A stretch of 64,000 nucleotides of DNA from Gracilibacillus ureilyticus. GTDB taxonomy: Bacteria > Bacillota > Bacilli > Bacillales > Amphibacillaceae. Shown here piece by piece: positions 1-8,921 of this stretch (position 1 is the first letter of the stretch; every line of letters begins with the position of its first letter). Below the pieces are notes generated by a model. The model ran no database searches, was not told the DNA's origin, and saw only the letters and a program-made list of their open reading frames with translations. The DNA lies in NCBI RefSeq assembly GCF_900111195.1, contig NZ_FOGL01000002.1, positions 124,001-188,000 on the forward strand. The letters are read 5' to 3'. The translations under genes and the position numbers were made by a program.

Positions 1-1096
1 CGGCAAGATGACGCTAAATCGCAATGTTGATAATGTATTCGCAGAAATGGAGCAGGCTGCTTTTCACCCAGGCCATGTAGTTCCGGGTATCGATTTTACC
101 AATGACCCGTTATTGCAGGGGCGATTGTTTTCTTATACAGATACACAATTAATTCGACTAGGCGGACCTAATTTTCATGAACTTCCGATCAACCGGCCTG
201 TATGTCCATTTCATAACAATCAGCGGGACGGGTATGGAAGACAGACCATTAATCGAGGCAAGGTAAGCTACCATAAAAATTCACTGGCACAGAATACTCC
301 GGAAACTTCCACAGAGGAAGAAGGAGGATATAAGCATTATGAAGAGAAAATAGATGGATATAAAATCAGGCGCAGGAGTGATAGTTTTAAAGATCATTTT
401 ACCCAGGCGACAATGTTCTGGAATAGTATGTCTGAGGCAGAGAAAGAACATATGATTGAAGCATTCAGTTTTGAATTAGGTAAGGTGGAAAGCAAATCGG
501 TACAGCAGCAGGTTGTAGATATGTTCGCAAATGTCAATACTGAGTTAGCCAGAGGGTTTGCTAAAGCGATCGGTGCAGAGTTACCAGAAGAAAAAGATAA
601 CAAAGTAACGAAGAAGTCGCCAGCACTTAGTCAGGAAAATACGACAAAATCACCTGCAACAAGGAAGGTTGCAGTAATATTAGGTGATGGTTTTCAGGAT
701 ACCGAAGTAAAAGGGATTTTAGAAAAATTAAGTTCTCAGGGAATCCAAACAGAAGTAATCAGTGACCAATTAGGGATGGTGAAAGGGGAGAACCAGTCTG
801 AATTAGAGGTGCAGCATACCTTCCTGACAGCAGATTCTGTATTATTTGATGCCGTATATGTAGCAGGTGGAAAAGAGGAGGACAAAACTTTTTATAAAAA
901 AGCGGCCTATTTTGTTCAGGAAGCCTTCTCTCACTATAAGCCGATTGGTGCAACCCATGCAGGGGGAAAACTTCTTGAAGGTGCAAATATGGACGAAAGC
1001 CCTGGTGTCGTAATTAGTGAAGATGCTGAAACATTCGTGACTAAATTTACAGAAGCAGTCGCAGCCCACAGACACTGGGAAAGAGAGGTAATCTGA
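1..1096 (+). CDS. katE: Large-subunit catalase, C-terminal part (cut by left edge)
   Basis: Catalase (2 H2O2 to 2 H2O + O2). The frame is open from base 2, so the N-terminus and most of the heme domain lie outside the window. The first visible residues ([19 protein letters not shown], then [18 protein letters not shown] with a YTDTQ heme-proximal stretch) are typical catalase core. A linker is followed from about visible residue 220 ([15 protein letters not shown]) by a DJ-1/PfpI-like domain, which identifies the large-subunit (KatE/HPII) class rather than the small KatA class. The cysteine usual in active PfpI enzymes is not seen in this domain (GATHAGG in the elbow region), as expected for a structural copy. 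A hairpin terminator follows directly. Confidence 0.95.
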   Translation, partial: GKMTLNRNVDNVFAEMEQAAFHPGHVVPGIDFTNDPLLQGRLFSYTDTQLIRLGGPNFHELPINRPVCPFHNNQRDGYGRQTINRGKVSYHKNSLAQNTPETSTEEEGGYKHYEEKIDGYKIRRRSDSFKDHFTQATMFWNSMSEAEKEHMIEAFSFELGKVESKSVQQQVVDMFANVNTELARGFAKAIGAELPEEKDNKVTKKSPALSQENTTKSPATRKVAVILGDGFQDTEVKGILEKLSSQGIQTEVISDQLGMVKGENQSELEVQHTFLTADSVLFDAVYVAGGKEEDKTFYKKAAYFVQEAFSHYKPIGATHAGGKLLEGANMDESPGVVISEDAETFVTKFTEAVAAHRHWEREVI

Positions 1097-1116
1097 TTCT
1101 GAATGGAAGGATAGAA

Positions 1117-1152
1117 AAAGCCAAAAACCTGTACTGTCAGGTTTTTGGCTTT
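1117..1152. terminator. Bidirectional hairpin between catalase and the zinc-finger gene
   Basis: A 15-bp inverted repeat (1117-1131 with 1138-1152, loop of 6) lies just after the catalase stop and before the end of the convergent small gene. The A/T-rich ends of the stem can provide the U-tract in either direction. Confidence 0.7.
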
Positions 1153-1161
1153 CCCTATTAA

Positions 1162-1344
1162 TTAAAGCTTTGATTTCACTTTTTCGATTAATCCAACTTT
1201 CCCTGTTCCCTCACACGTTTGGCAGGCAAATTCTCCTTCACCAGCACATTCTTCACATTTGTGAATACCGTAATCGATACCTTCCCCTGAACATTCCGGA
1301 CAACGTACTAATCCTACCCCATCACATTCTGTACACCTCATCAT
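1162..1344 (-). CDS. Small DnaJ-type zinc-finger protein (60 aa)
   Basis: The 60-residue product contains four CxxC pairs followed by Gly (RCTECDG, RCPECSGEG, KCEECAGEG, ACQTCEGTG), the CxxCxGxG pattern of the DnaJ cysteine-rich domain, which binds two zinc ions. No J domain is present, so this is a free-standing zinc finger. The start at 1344 is chosen because AAGGAGGAG lies just upstream. A longer frame reaches 1449 but lacks a ribosome site, and its first 35 residues do not resemble the family. Stand-alone proteins of this type occur in Bacillaceae without an assigned role. A chaperone or assembly helper role is inference. Confidence 0.75.
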   Translation of the reverse strand: MMRCTECDGVGLVRCPECSGEGIDYGIHKCEECAGEGEFACQTCEGTGKVGLIEKVKSKL

Positions 1345-1512
1345 AAGCTCCTCCTTTTGAGTTTTTTCATAGAAAGCTGTACTGCCAGATGGTGATAACT
1401 TCTTAGATACTTCACCCTTATACAGGGTTTCAATCGGGTTATTAATCAATACCCGATGTCCCCCTGTTTAATCCTGCTCTGGCAATCTGTAATGAGGATG
1501 TAATATTAGTCT

Positions 1513-2379
1513 TTAAGAAGAGGTCCAGGAACCGCCATTAATGTGAATCGTCTGGCCTGTCATGAAGGACGATTCATCAGAAGCTAACATCACATATGGC
1601 CATGCGTGCTCGGAAGGTTGTCCAGGTCGGCCCATTAAGCTGTCCTGTCCAAACTCTTCTACACTATCCTCATCAAAGGATGATGGAATTAACGGAGTCC
1701 AGACTGGCCCGGGTGCAACAGAGTTGGCGCGGATCCCTTTCTTAGCCAGGTTTTGTGCAATACTTCTAATGAATGCTGTAATTGCACCTTTTGTAGCAGA
1801 ATAGTCAATTAATACAGGATGTCCTCTGTAAGAATTGATGGAAGATGTACTGATGATCGTATCACCTGCATTCATATGTCTTACAGCAGCTTTCGTTAAA
1901 TAAAACTGTGAGAAGAAGTTGGTACGAAAGACTTCTTCAAGTTGTTCATTAGAGATGTCTAATATGTCTTCTCTTACAAACTGAACGGCTGCATTATTAA
2001 CTAAAATATTGATTTTACCGAAATGTTCTACAGTTTTTGACACTAAACTTTCACAATGGTCAGGGTCTTTTATGTCACCAGGTAACAGAATGCATTCTGC
2101 ACCTTCCTGCTCTACTAATTTCTTTGTTTCTTCTGCATCTTTATCTTCATCTAAATATGAAATAGCAAGGTTTGCGCCTTCTTTTGCATAAAGAATAGAT
2201 ACAGCCCTGCCAATACCGCTATCTCCGCCGGTAATTAAAGCAACTTTTCCTTTTAATTTGTCAGAACCTTTGTAATCAGTTGGCTGGTGTGGTAATGGAT
2301 TCATCTCTGATTCAATTCCAGGTTGACGATCTTGTTTCTGTCTTGGTGTACTACCATTTTGCATATCTTGTGGTTTCAT
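1513..2379 (-). CDS. Short-chain dehydrogenase/reductase (YhdF/YhxC-like)
   Basis: NAD(P)-dependent oxidoreductase of the classical SDR family with a 40-residue polar N-terminal extension typical of the Bacillus general-stress 'glucose dehydrogenase-like' group. Visible motifs: the cofactor-binding TGGDSGIG (residues 50-57), NNAA (128-131), the catalytic serine region ISTSS (about 176-180) and Y193-x3-K197. Length 288 aa is normal for the group. A GAGGAGG ribosome site precedes the ATG. It starts only 18 bases after the stop of the sspH-like gene on the same strand, so the two may share a transcript. The substrate cannot be deduced. Confidence 0.88.
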   Translation of the reverse strand: MKPQDMQNGSTPRQKQDRQPGIESEMNPLPHQPTDYKGSDKLKGKVALITGGDSGIGRAVSILYAKEGANLAISYLDEDKDAEETKKLVEQEGAECILLPGDIKDPDHCESLVSKTVEHFGKINILVNNAAVQFVREDILDISNEQLEEVFRTNFFSQFYLTKAAVRHMNAGDTIISTSSINSYRGHPVLIDYSATKGAITAFIRSIAQNLAKKGIRANSVAPGPVWTPLIPSSFDEDSVEEFGQDSLMGRPGQPSEHAWPYVMLASDESSFMTGQTIHINGGSWTSS

Positions 2380-2397
2380 ACTTGTCTCCTCCTCTGA

Positions 2398-2577
2398 TTA
2401 CTTTTCTTCAAGTTCCGTTACATCAACTTCAAATGTATCATTGGACTGTTTTTCATAAGCTACCAGTGCTTTTTGTGTTTCATCGTTTACATCCAGAATG
2501 TATACGTATTTACCGTTATGAACAACTTCTTTCATCACAGGGTCGTCTTTAATATCTTTTGCTCTCATAAGATTCAT
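2398..2577 (-). CDS. sspH: Small acid-soluble spore protein, H family (59 aa)
   Basis: A 59-codon gene begins MNLMRAKDIKDDPVMKEV and ends FEVDVTELEEK. The N-terminal RAKDI..P.M, the central 'NGKYVYILDVND' and the acidic end 'VDVTELEE' match the SspH family (RAKEI..SP.M..V.Y.G.PIYI..V), and the length is the family's usual 59 residues. SspH is a minor forespore protein packaged in the spore. A GGAGG site lies 7 bases before the ATG. The gene shows the host is an endospore former. It sits directly upstream of the SDR gene on the same strand. The middle portion diverges from B. subtilis SspH, so a function slightly different from the model protein is possible. Confidence 0.82.
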   Translation of the reverse strand: MNLMRAKDIKDDPVMKEVVHNGKYVYILDVNDETQKALVAYEKQSNDTFEVDVTELEEK

Positions 2578-2750
2578 TGAAATACCTCCACTGGAATTTA
2601 TTATTTTGCTTATGTAAATTCCATAACCGTATTTCCGATTGTATAAACATTTAATATGAAAATGATAAGCTTATGACAACGCTAACGCCTGGAGTATCAT
2701 TAATAATCTGGAGAATCACTTTATCCAATAAGGAGACAATCGCCTTGATA

Positions 2751-3371
2751 TCAACAAAAACAATAAAGCATTTCAACTCTTGCCTGCACTTCTATTTGTC
2801 CGGGGGAAACCGGGGTATCTATGTTTGAGGCAAAGGATTGATAAAGTACAGGGGGCTGGGGTTCTATTTCTCTCACACTATATGGTAATGGACAGCGATA
2901 ACTTGCAAGTGTCTGAGCGATGACTGCCGCTTTCTCTGCTCCGTTGGACAATGCAGCTTGTAATGCCTGCTTGTAATAATATTCTTTATTTGATAATTGA
3001 AAACTGATATTACTGATTCGATTCGCTCCATGATTAACTGCAGTATCCAATATTAATCCCAATTCAGATAGGTCGGTTATCTGAATAGCGATCATATTTC
3101 TGGCTTGATAACCTTTCCATTTTTGCGTGCCATCAATATAATCATATACAGGGTTGATAGATAGTTCGACAGTTTGGATATTCTCCTTAGGGATATTCAT
3201 TGCAAGCAGAGTGTGATAAAGTTGTGTCATTATCTGGTTATTAAGCTGCTGAACTGCTTGTGCATTAACCCCCTCATTTAATACTCCCAATTGGACAACA
3301 GCGAGATCTGGGCTTGCTGAAATGCCGCTGCTGCCATAAACAGCCATGCCTGAAGTCTGAGATGGATTCAT
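2751..3371 (-). CDS. SIMPL (DUF541) domain protein
   Basis: The 206-residue product is one SIMPL domain (residues about 10-200): MAVYGSSGISASPDLAVVQLGV at the start, the 'IQTVELSINPVYDY' core and 'ISFQLSNKEYYYKQAL' helix, then a C-terminal 'PGQIEVQARVEMLY'. The family includes E. coli YggE and often localises outside the cytoplasm, but this copy has no signal peptide or transmembrane segment. The start at 3371 is preferred because GGAGAGA lies 7 bases upstream. An in-frame ATG at 3386 lacks a ribosome site. The biochemical role of the family is unclear. Confidence 0.85.
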   Translation of the reverse strand: MNPSQTSGMAVYGSSGISASPDLAVVQLGVLNEGVNAQAVQQLNNQIMTQLYHTLLAMNIPKENIQTVELSINPVYDYIDGTQKWKGYQARNMIAIQITDLSELGLILDTAVNHGANRISNISFQLSNKEYYYKQALQAALSNGAEKAAVIAQTLASYRCPLPYSVREIEPQPPVLYQSFASNIDTPVSPGQIEVQARVEMLYCFC

Positions 3372-3455
3372 TCTACATCTCTCCATTCATTGTAAGATTA
3401 TATTAGTTATTTATGGCAGTAAATGATGTTTTATGTTAATTATCAATCATTTGTA

Positions 3456-4169
3456 TTAGTGGTATACTGGCGGTAGTTTCTCTGGTATCTCTTCATAGGA
3501 ACATATATGCAACTCGTGTACGGAATTAACACTTGCAAAAAATACGTCTTCCAGCTGGAGGTTTTTTCTATGTAATTGTTCAGTTAACCATGCTTCTTCT
3601 AATTGCCATGCTTCTAAAACACTGCTGTCAATGGACCCTTCGACAATTACAGGATATGAGATAAGTGATTTTGCACCAGCGATTTGAAGATCTCCCAAGG
3701 TTACTTCTCTTTTTTTCTGCTTCTTCAATACACTTAGTGATCCGTTTGCTTCTATAATAGCTGTTTCTACATCGCGAATATCAAACACATCTTTTTCACG
3801 AAGCATTTGCAGAATATTATCAATAGAAAAACCAATCTTTTTAATGTTTTGCTGGATCAGCATCCCCTCATGGATTACAACAGTTGGTTCAAGAGTTATC
3901 TTGTGACCGAATTTACGATTCGCTAGTTTCAGATAGGATACAGCCTTTTGCAAAATTCCTATTGCAATAATTGCCACAAGTGTAGGTAAATGATGAATGT
4001 TAGGGTCTGCTATATCTGCGCCTACAACAGAGGCCAGTGTAATAATGATCAGAAAGTCGAAGACAGGCAGTTCCCCGATAGCGCGTTTCCCCATGAACAA
4101 AGTGATCATTAACATGATAGGTAAAATGGTAACAATTCTGCCGATAACTAATAAAAGATCCTGTAACAT
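3456..4169 (-). CDS. DUF421 membrane protein (YetF/YdfS-like)
   Basis: YetF-type protein of 237 aa. The N-terminal third holds hydrophobic segments (about residues 5-25, 36-55 and 62-80), followed by the cytoplasmic alpha/beta DUF421 region (about 95-215) with the typical 'LEPTVVIHEGMLIQQNIKK' and 'VEGSIDSSVLEAWQL' stretches. B. subtilis relatives YetF, YdfR and YdfS include spore-associated proteins. The ATG has GGAGGAA upstream. It is transcribed toward the SIMPL gene, 85 bases away, with no strong terminator between them. Confidence 0.88.
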   Translation of the reverse strand: MLQDLLLVIGRIVTILPIMLMITLFMGKRAIGELPVFDFLIIITLASVVGADIADPNIHHLPTLVAIIAIGILQKAVSYLKLANRKFGHKITLEPTVVIHEGMLIQQNIKKIGFSIDNILQMLREKDVFDIRDVETAIIEANGSLSVLKKQKKREVTLGDLQIAGAKSLISYPVIVEGSIDSSVLEAWQLEEAWLTEQLHRKNLQLEDVFFASVNSVHELHICSYEEIPEKLPPVYH

Positions 4170-4456
4170 ACCGCATTCCTCCTACAGTCTACGTATTTTC
4201 TAGCATGTGTTAATCATACAAAATCATACAAAAAGTATTTGACTAATTAGTTATTGATAGGCATGATTAAAACAGAGGAGTAATGAAATGAGATGAAACA
4301 GTAAGTATAACCTAGTAAATCGCCACAATATTCCTCTGAAAACCTTTTAAAGTGATTATTTTGGACTACTTATGTATGGTTGTGATAAAGGTTTCTGACA
4401 AAATTTATGCTATTATTAATTAATGTCTAGGTCTTTAGAATTAAGGGGGAGAATGA

Positions 4457-5500
4457 ATGAGAAAGGCAAAAATTCTGCTGGGATGTTTGCTGCTGACAAG
4501 TGTTTTTATTAGTTTAGTTACAGGCTGCAGCAATGGTTCTAATGAGAAAGCGGATACAAGGTCCGCAGGGTCAGATCAATTGGTGATACATACAATGGGA
4601 CCGGGAACATGGCCGTATGTATCATCAGAAACGCTTACGCCATATTTTAAGGAAGTGCTGCCGGAAGGATTTCAAATAGAGAAATCACCGATAGCAACAG
4701 GGGATATCAGTGGGGTGTACTTATTAAGAGAGAAACAGGGTGATCTGACAATGGTGTCAGATTTACCGGCTGAATGGGTATGGGACGGAAAACCATATCC
4801 TAATATTGACAAAGAATATCAGCAATTTAGAAAACTGCTTCAAGTCGACTCATATGGCGGGATCGGTTTTCTTGTATCGAGAAAAATAGTTGAAGAAAAC
4901 GGGTTCGAAACAGTAGGTGACTTATTAACAGCAGACGTTCCGCTGACGATTGCTACACTTCCTGCAGGATCTTCCAGTTTGATTATGACAGAACAAATAA
5001 TGAAAGGTTACGGAATTGATAGTTTGGAGACATTCGAATCAGCAGGTAATACAGTATTGCAGGGAGGAACACAGGATATTGTTAAATACATCCGTGACCG
5101 CCAGGCTGACGTTTATGCAGGTCTGATTGTAGGATATAATTTCCCGATGGTTGAAGAAATGACAACAAGTATCGATATGGTGATCCTGCCTTTTGAACAG
5201 GACAAGCTTGAACAAATATCTGATGAGTTTGGATTCCACTCGTTTACAATACCTGAAAACTCATACAAAGGAATGACAAATGATACAACCATTCTAGGTC
5301 TGGGCGGTTATATTATTGTTCGGGAAGATATGTCAGATGCTATCGCTTATGATTTAACGAAAGCAATGTATGAGAATTGGAGCGAGATTCAGCAATCAGA
5401 TCCGTACTTTTCGATAACAGAAATGCACTTCAGGGAAACGGTCGTACCATTTCACCAGGGGGCAGAGAAGTATTTAAAAGAAATTGGAGAACTGGAATAA
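4457..5500 (+). CDS. TAXI-family TRAP transporter solute-binding lipoprotein
   Basis: Extracellular substrate-binding subunit of a TRAP transporter. A lipoprotein signal ends in the lipobox LVTGC (lipid-modified Cys24). The mature part shows the TAXI layout: HTMGPGTWPY at the start, 'VSDLPAEWVWDG' and 'LPAGSSSLIMTEQIMKGYGID' in the ligand-binding lobes. TAXI proteins typically bind organic acids or amino acids. The mature start at residue 24 and total of 347 aa fit the family. Ribosome site GGGGGAG. The permease starts 29 bases downstream. The substrate is unknown. The CoA ligase two genes on suggests a carboxylic acid. Confidence 0.88.
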   Translation: MRKAKILLGCLLLTSVFISLVTGCSNGSNEKADTRSAGSDQLVIHTMGPGTWPYVSSETLTPYFKEVLPEGFQIEKSPIATGDISGVYLLREKQGDLTMVSDLPAEWVWDGKPYPNIDKEYQQFRKLLQVDSYGGIGFLVSRKIVEENGFETVGDLLTADVPLTIATLPAGSSSLIMTEQIMKGYGIDSLETFESAGNTVLQGGTQDIVKYIRDRQADVYAGLIVGYNFPMVEEMTTSIDMVILPFEQDKLEQISDEFGFHSFTIPENSYKGMTNDTTILGLGGYIIVREDMSDAIAYDLTKAMYENWSEIQQSDPYFSITEMHFRETVVPFHQGAEKYLKEIGELE

Positions 5501-5529
5501 TTAAAGTTTGATGAAACGGGTGATTCAAA

Positions 5530-7404
5530 GTGCGAAATAAGCTGATAGCATTAATCGCTGTATCCTGGGCATTAACTCAGATTTTTTCATTGTACTTTGT
5601 TAGTCTTGAAGCAATGCAAACCGTTATTCTGCATCTGGGATATGCGGTAGCACTAACTTTTCTTTGTACACCGCTTCAAAGGTTTAGAGGAAAGGATCAG
5701 GGGAAATTAGCAATCGATATGGTTATGGCCGGTTGTATATTTGCTGCAAGTATTTACTTCATTATGGAGTATGATCGTATTAGAAACCATATGCTGTTTG
5801 TGAGCTCCGTCAGTCCCATAGACATTATTGCCGGAGGGGTAACCATCTTATTCACGCTTGAAGCCACTAGAAGGGTATTAGGCTGGCCGTTAACCGTATT
5901 GGCAATAATCAGTCTTGGTTACTTGCTGGCTGGGCCGTATTTACCTGGTATATTCACGAGCAGAGAGATTACGGTTAACGAGTTTATTGAGTATAATTAT
6001 TTCACAACAAATGGATTGCTTGGAGTTGCATTACAAACGTCCGCAACCTATGTCTACGTATTTGTATTATTTGCTTCCCTACTTAATATCTCCGGATTAG
6101 GCCCTAAGTTTATGGATATAATTATATCTTTTGCTGGTAAATGGAGAGGGGGACCTGCGAAAGTGTCCGTACTGAGCAGTGGTCTGTTTGGAATGATTAC
6201 AGGCAGTCCCTCATCCAATGTGGCGTTTACCGGATCTTTTACCATCCCTTTAATGAAAAAAACAGGATTTTCTGCATCTTACGCTGGAGCAGTCGAAGCT
6301 GTAGCCTCCTCTGCCGGGATGATTACACCGCCATTAATGGGGACAGCTGTTTTCTTAATTGCCCAATATACACAGACGGAGATTAGCAGCATTGTGATAG
6401 CGGCGATAATCCCTGCTTTATTATACTTTGCTTTATTGTTTATACAGGTTGATCTGGAAAGCGCCAAAATGAATATGAAACCAATTGAAAAACAGAAGCT
6501 GCCGTCATTCGGGATATCTTTAAAATCTGGCTGGCATTTGATGATACCTGTTATAGTAATTATCATCATGCTCTTAAATGGTTACAGTCCGCAATTAAGT
6601 GCACTTTTTTCTATCATCATAGCAATCATACTATCCTATTTAAAAAAGGAATCCCGTTTGACGATAAATAAATTAATAGCAGCATGTATTGAGACAGGGA
6701 AAACGATGACAATTATTGCTGCCGCCACAGCAACAGCTGGGATCATTCTTTCATGTATCACCTATACAGGAATGGAATTTAAATTAACTGGATTTTTAGT
6801 CTCGGCTGCTGGAGACAGTCTGCTGTTATTAGTTCTATTTATTGCTATTCTCTCGTTTATTTTAGGAATGGGAATGCCTGTTTTACCCGCATACATGATC
6901 GTCTCTATTATTACTGCACCTGTCCTGGTAGACTTTGGTGTAGATATGATAACAGCCCATCTATTCGTATTTTATTTTGCGATGATGTCACTATATACCC
7001 CGCCAGTCGGACCTGCATCTTTCGTTGCTGCAGGTATAGCGGAAACCGGCCCATTCAGGACAGGATGGGATGCAATGAAATTAGGCATTGGCGGCTGTAT
7101 TATTCCATTTTTATTTGTCTATCATCCGGTATTGTTGAGTTTTGCTCCACTCGATGATTTTCTATTATCGATTGTTCCGGTTCTTACAGGAATCTATGGA
7201 GTGGCCGTCATTGTTTCTGGCCATATGGTTCGAAAGCTTTTTATATGGGAAAGAATCTTGTTTATTGCAGTTACTTTCCTGCTGTTTTCACCTAATAATT
7301 GGATACAATGGTCAGGTGTCATTCTTTTTGTAATAATATACTTCATAGCTAAACGTCTATATATCCCCAATGAGCAAAAGATTCGTCTCAGGGAGGATTC
7401 ATAA
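5530..7404 (+). CDS. TRAP transporter fused permease (4TM/12TM)
   Basis: Integral membrane subunit of the TRAP transporter. At 624 aa it combines the small DctQ-like part (roughly residues 1-110) and the large DctM-like part (about 110-540) in one chain, the arrangement usual for TAXI systems. Diagnostic stretches include 'GLFGMITGSPSSNVAFTGSFTIPLMK', 'SSAGMITPPLMGTAVFLIA' and 'GMGMPVLPAYMIV'. Extra C-terminal hydrophobic segments follow. It uses a GTG start 29 bases after the binding-protein gene with only a weak GGGTGA ribosome site, suggesting translational coupling. Uptake is driven by an ion gradient in this family. Confidence 0.93.
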   Translation: MRNKLIALIAVSWALTQIFSLYFVSLEAMQTVILHLGYAVALTFLCTPLQRFRGKDQGKLAIDMVMAGCIFAASIYFIMEYDRIRNHMLFVSSVSPIDIIAGGVTILFTLEATRRVLGWPLTVLAIISLGYLLAGPYLPGIFTSREITVNEFIEYNYFTTNGLLGVALQTSATYVYVFVLFASLLNISGLGPKFMDIIISFAGKWRGGPAKVSVLSSGLFGMITGSPSSNVAFTGSFTIPLMKKTGFSASYAGAVEAVASSAGMITPPLMGTAVFLIAQYTQTEISSIVIAAIIPALLYFALLFIQVDLESAKMNMKPIEKQKLPSFGISLKSGWHLMIPVIVIIIMLLNGYSPQLSALFSIIIAIILSYLKKESRLTINKLIAACIETGKTMTIIAAATATAGIILSCITYTGMEFKLTGFLVSAAGDSLLLLVLFIAILSFILGMGMPVLPAYMIVSIITAPVLVDFGVDMITAHLFVFYFAMMSLYTPPVGPASFVAAGIAETGPFRTGWDAMKLGIGGCIIPFLFVYHPVLLSFAPLDDFLLSIVPVLTGIYGVAVIVSGHMVRKLFIWERILFIAVTFLLFSPNNWIQWSGVILFVIIYFIAKRLYIPNEQKIRLREDS

Positions 7405-7441
7405 CAAGTTGGAGAAGGAATTAGAAAGGAGTCAGGCTAAG

Positions 7442-8920
7442 GTGTCAACATTTTATGATTGGGTATTTGCCAATAAAAAGATTGATAAGGATAAACCTCT
7501 ATTAGCGGACCATCATCGTCACTATTGCTTCCGTGATATAGAAGAAAGTACTGTCTACTATCTTTCCATCCTGAAAAAAGAAGAAATTCAAGGGAAAAAG
7601 GTGGCATTAATTATTCCTTCTTTGCTAACACATCTATCATTGTTTTTAGCAATAAACCGGTTAGGTGGTACGGTGATTCCGTTAAGCTGGCAATTACGGC
7701 ATAATGACTTAACGAACATACTTAAATCACTTGATCCCGGTATTGTTTTCACTATTTCCTTTTACAATAAATTCGACTTTGCCGGGGCAGTAAACAGCTG
7801 GGCTAAGTTATCAGGGAAACATACAGTCATTTACCTAAGCAGGGGCGGCAACTGGGAAAGAACGGTTTATGAAGGAGAAAAAAGAGATTTAGAGAATGAT
7901 AAAATAGAGTTAATCAGCTGCTCATCCGGCAGTACGGGCACGCCAAAAGGAATTATGATTAACAGTGACTCAATGATCCATTGGGTAAAATGGCTGGAAA
8001 ATATCTCGCAAATCAAAGGAACAGACCGTGCGATGTCGACTGCACCAATAAGCACAGCATATGGTGTCATGTGGCTGTTTATCAGTATCAGAAATCAGGC
8101 GTTTATCGTATTCAATGAATCATTTGATGTGATTTCAACAGTTCAGACTTATTATGCAAATCGCTGTACGAAGTTAATTACATCTCCATCTGTTTTCAGA
8201 GTATTCCACCAATTTTTCAAACAAGTTTATCCTGAAACGTCAAATCAGCTAGAATTAGTACTGCTTGGTGGTGAGTTAGTAACCTCTGAGTTTGTTCAAG
8301 CCATCTCTGATGTAGAAGACGCCCAAATTATTAATGCGTATGGATTATCAGAAACTGGCGGTATTATGGTTAATGATAAAGTACTGGAAAAAAACAGCTT
8401 TTTCATAAGAGGAGATGCTAATTTTAGAGTAGAGCCGGAAGAAGGAAGTGAAGAGGGCACTGGTGAATTAGTTGTCAGGCTTCCGGGGATATTTTCCGGC
8501 TACTATAAAAGACCCGATTTAACAAAACAAATAGTTAGTGAGGAGAACTGGGTATATACAGGAGATTTAGTAAAACAAGTTGGACAAAGGGAAGTTGAGG
8601 TAATTGGCAGAAAGAAAGATATTATAAAAAAAGGTGGACAAGTCATCATTCCAAGTGAAATTGAGGACTCTTTAACACAGGAGATAAATGTAAAGCGTGC
8701 GGTAGTGGTAGGGATTCCGCATCAGGTATATGGTGAACAGGTTGCTGCTTTTCTCCAATTGGAGGGAGAAATAAGCATGGAGCAGATAAGAGCAAATTGC
8801 CTGTCTCAATTAGCACGTTATAAAGTTCCAGACAGGATAATCGTTATCGATGATTTTCCGATGATACAAGGAAAAATTGATAAAGTAAGCTTAAGACAAC
8901 TAGTGAAGGGGCGAATTTAA
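7442..8920 (+). CDS. AMP-forming acyl-CoA synthetase/ligase
   Basis: Activates a carboxylic acid with ATP to the acyl-AMP and then the CoA thioester. ANL-superfamily motifs are in order: P-loop SSGSTGTPKG (about residues 159-168), NAYGLSETGG, YTGD, the hinge GRKKDIIKKGG and the C-terminal catalytic lysine in QGKIDK. Length of about 492 aa is normal. Start choice is uncertain: the GTG at 7442 has AAAGGAG upstream and gives the family-like STFYDWVFANK N-terminus. A TTG at 7409 (GGGAGG 12 bases upstream) and an ATG at 7370, inside the permease gene without a ribosome site, are alternatives. Downstream of the TRAP genes it probably traps the imported acid as a CoA ester (inference). Confidence 0.88.
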   Translation: MSTFYDWVFANKKIDKDKPLLADHHRHYCFRDIEESTVYYLSILKKEEIQGKKVALIIPSLLTHLSLFLAINRLGGTVIPLSWQLRHNDLTNILKSLDPGIVFTISFYNKFDFAGAVNSWAKLSGKHTVIYLSRGGNWERTVYEGEKRDLENDKIELISCSSGSTGTPKGIMINSDSMIHWVKWLENISQIKGTDRAMSTAPISTAYGVMWLFISIRNQAFIVFNESFDVISTVQTYYANRCTKLITSPSVFRVFHQFFKQVYPETSNQLELVLLGGELVTSEFVQAISDVEDAQIINAYGLSETGGIMVNDKVLEKNSFFIRGDANFRVEPEEGSEEGTGELVVRLPGIFSGYYKRPDLTKQIVSEENWVYTGDLVKQVGQREVEVIGRKKDIIKKGGQVIIPSEIEDSLTQEINVKRAVVVGIPHQVYGEQVAAFLQLEGEISMEQIRANCLSQLARYKVPDRIIVIDDFPMIQGKIDKVSLRQLVKGRI

Positions 8921-8921
8921 T

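Noticed and set aside
759-1075. Minus-strand frames inside the catalase gene
   Set aside because: Shadows of the PfpI-like domain with no start signals.
2280-2552. 90-codon frame on the plus strand
   Set aside because: Covers the SDR start and sspH on the opposite strand; the sspH reading has family similarity and a ribosome site.
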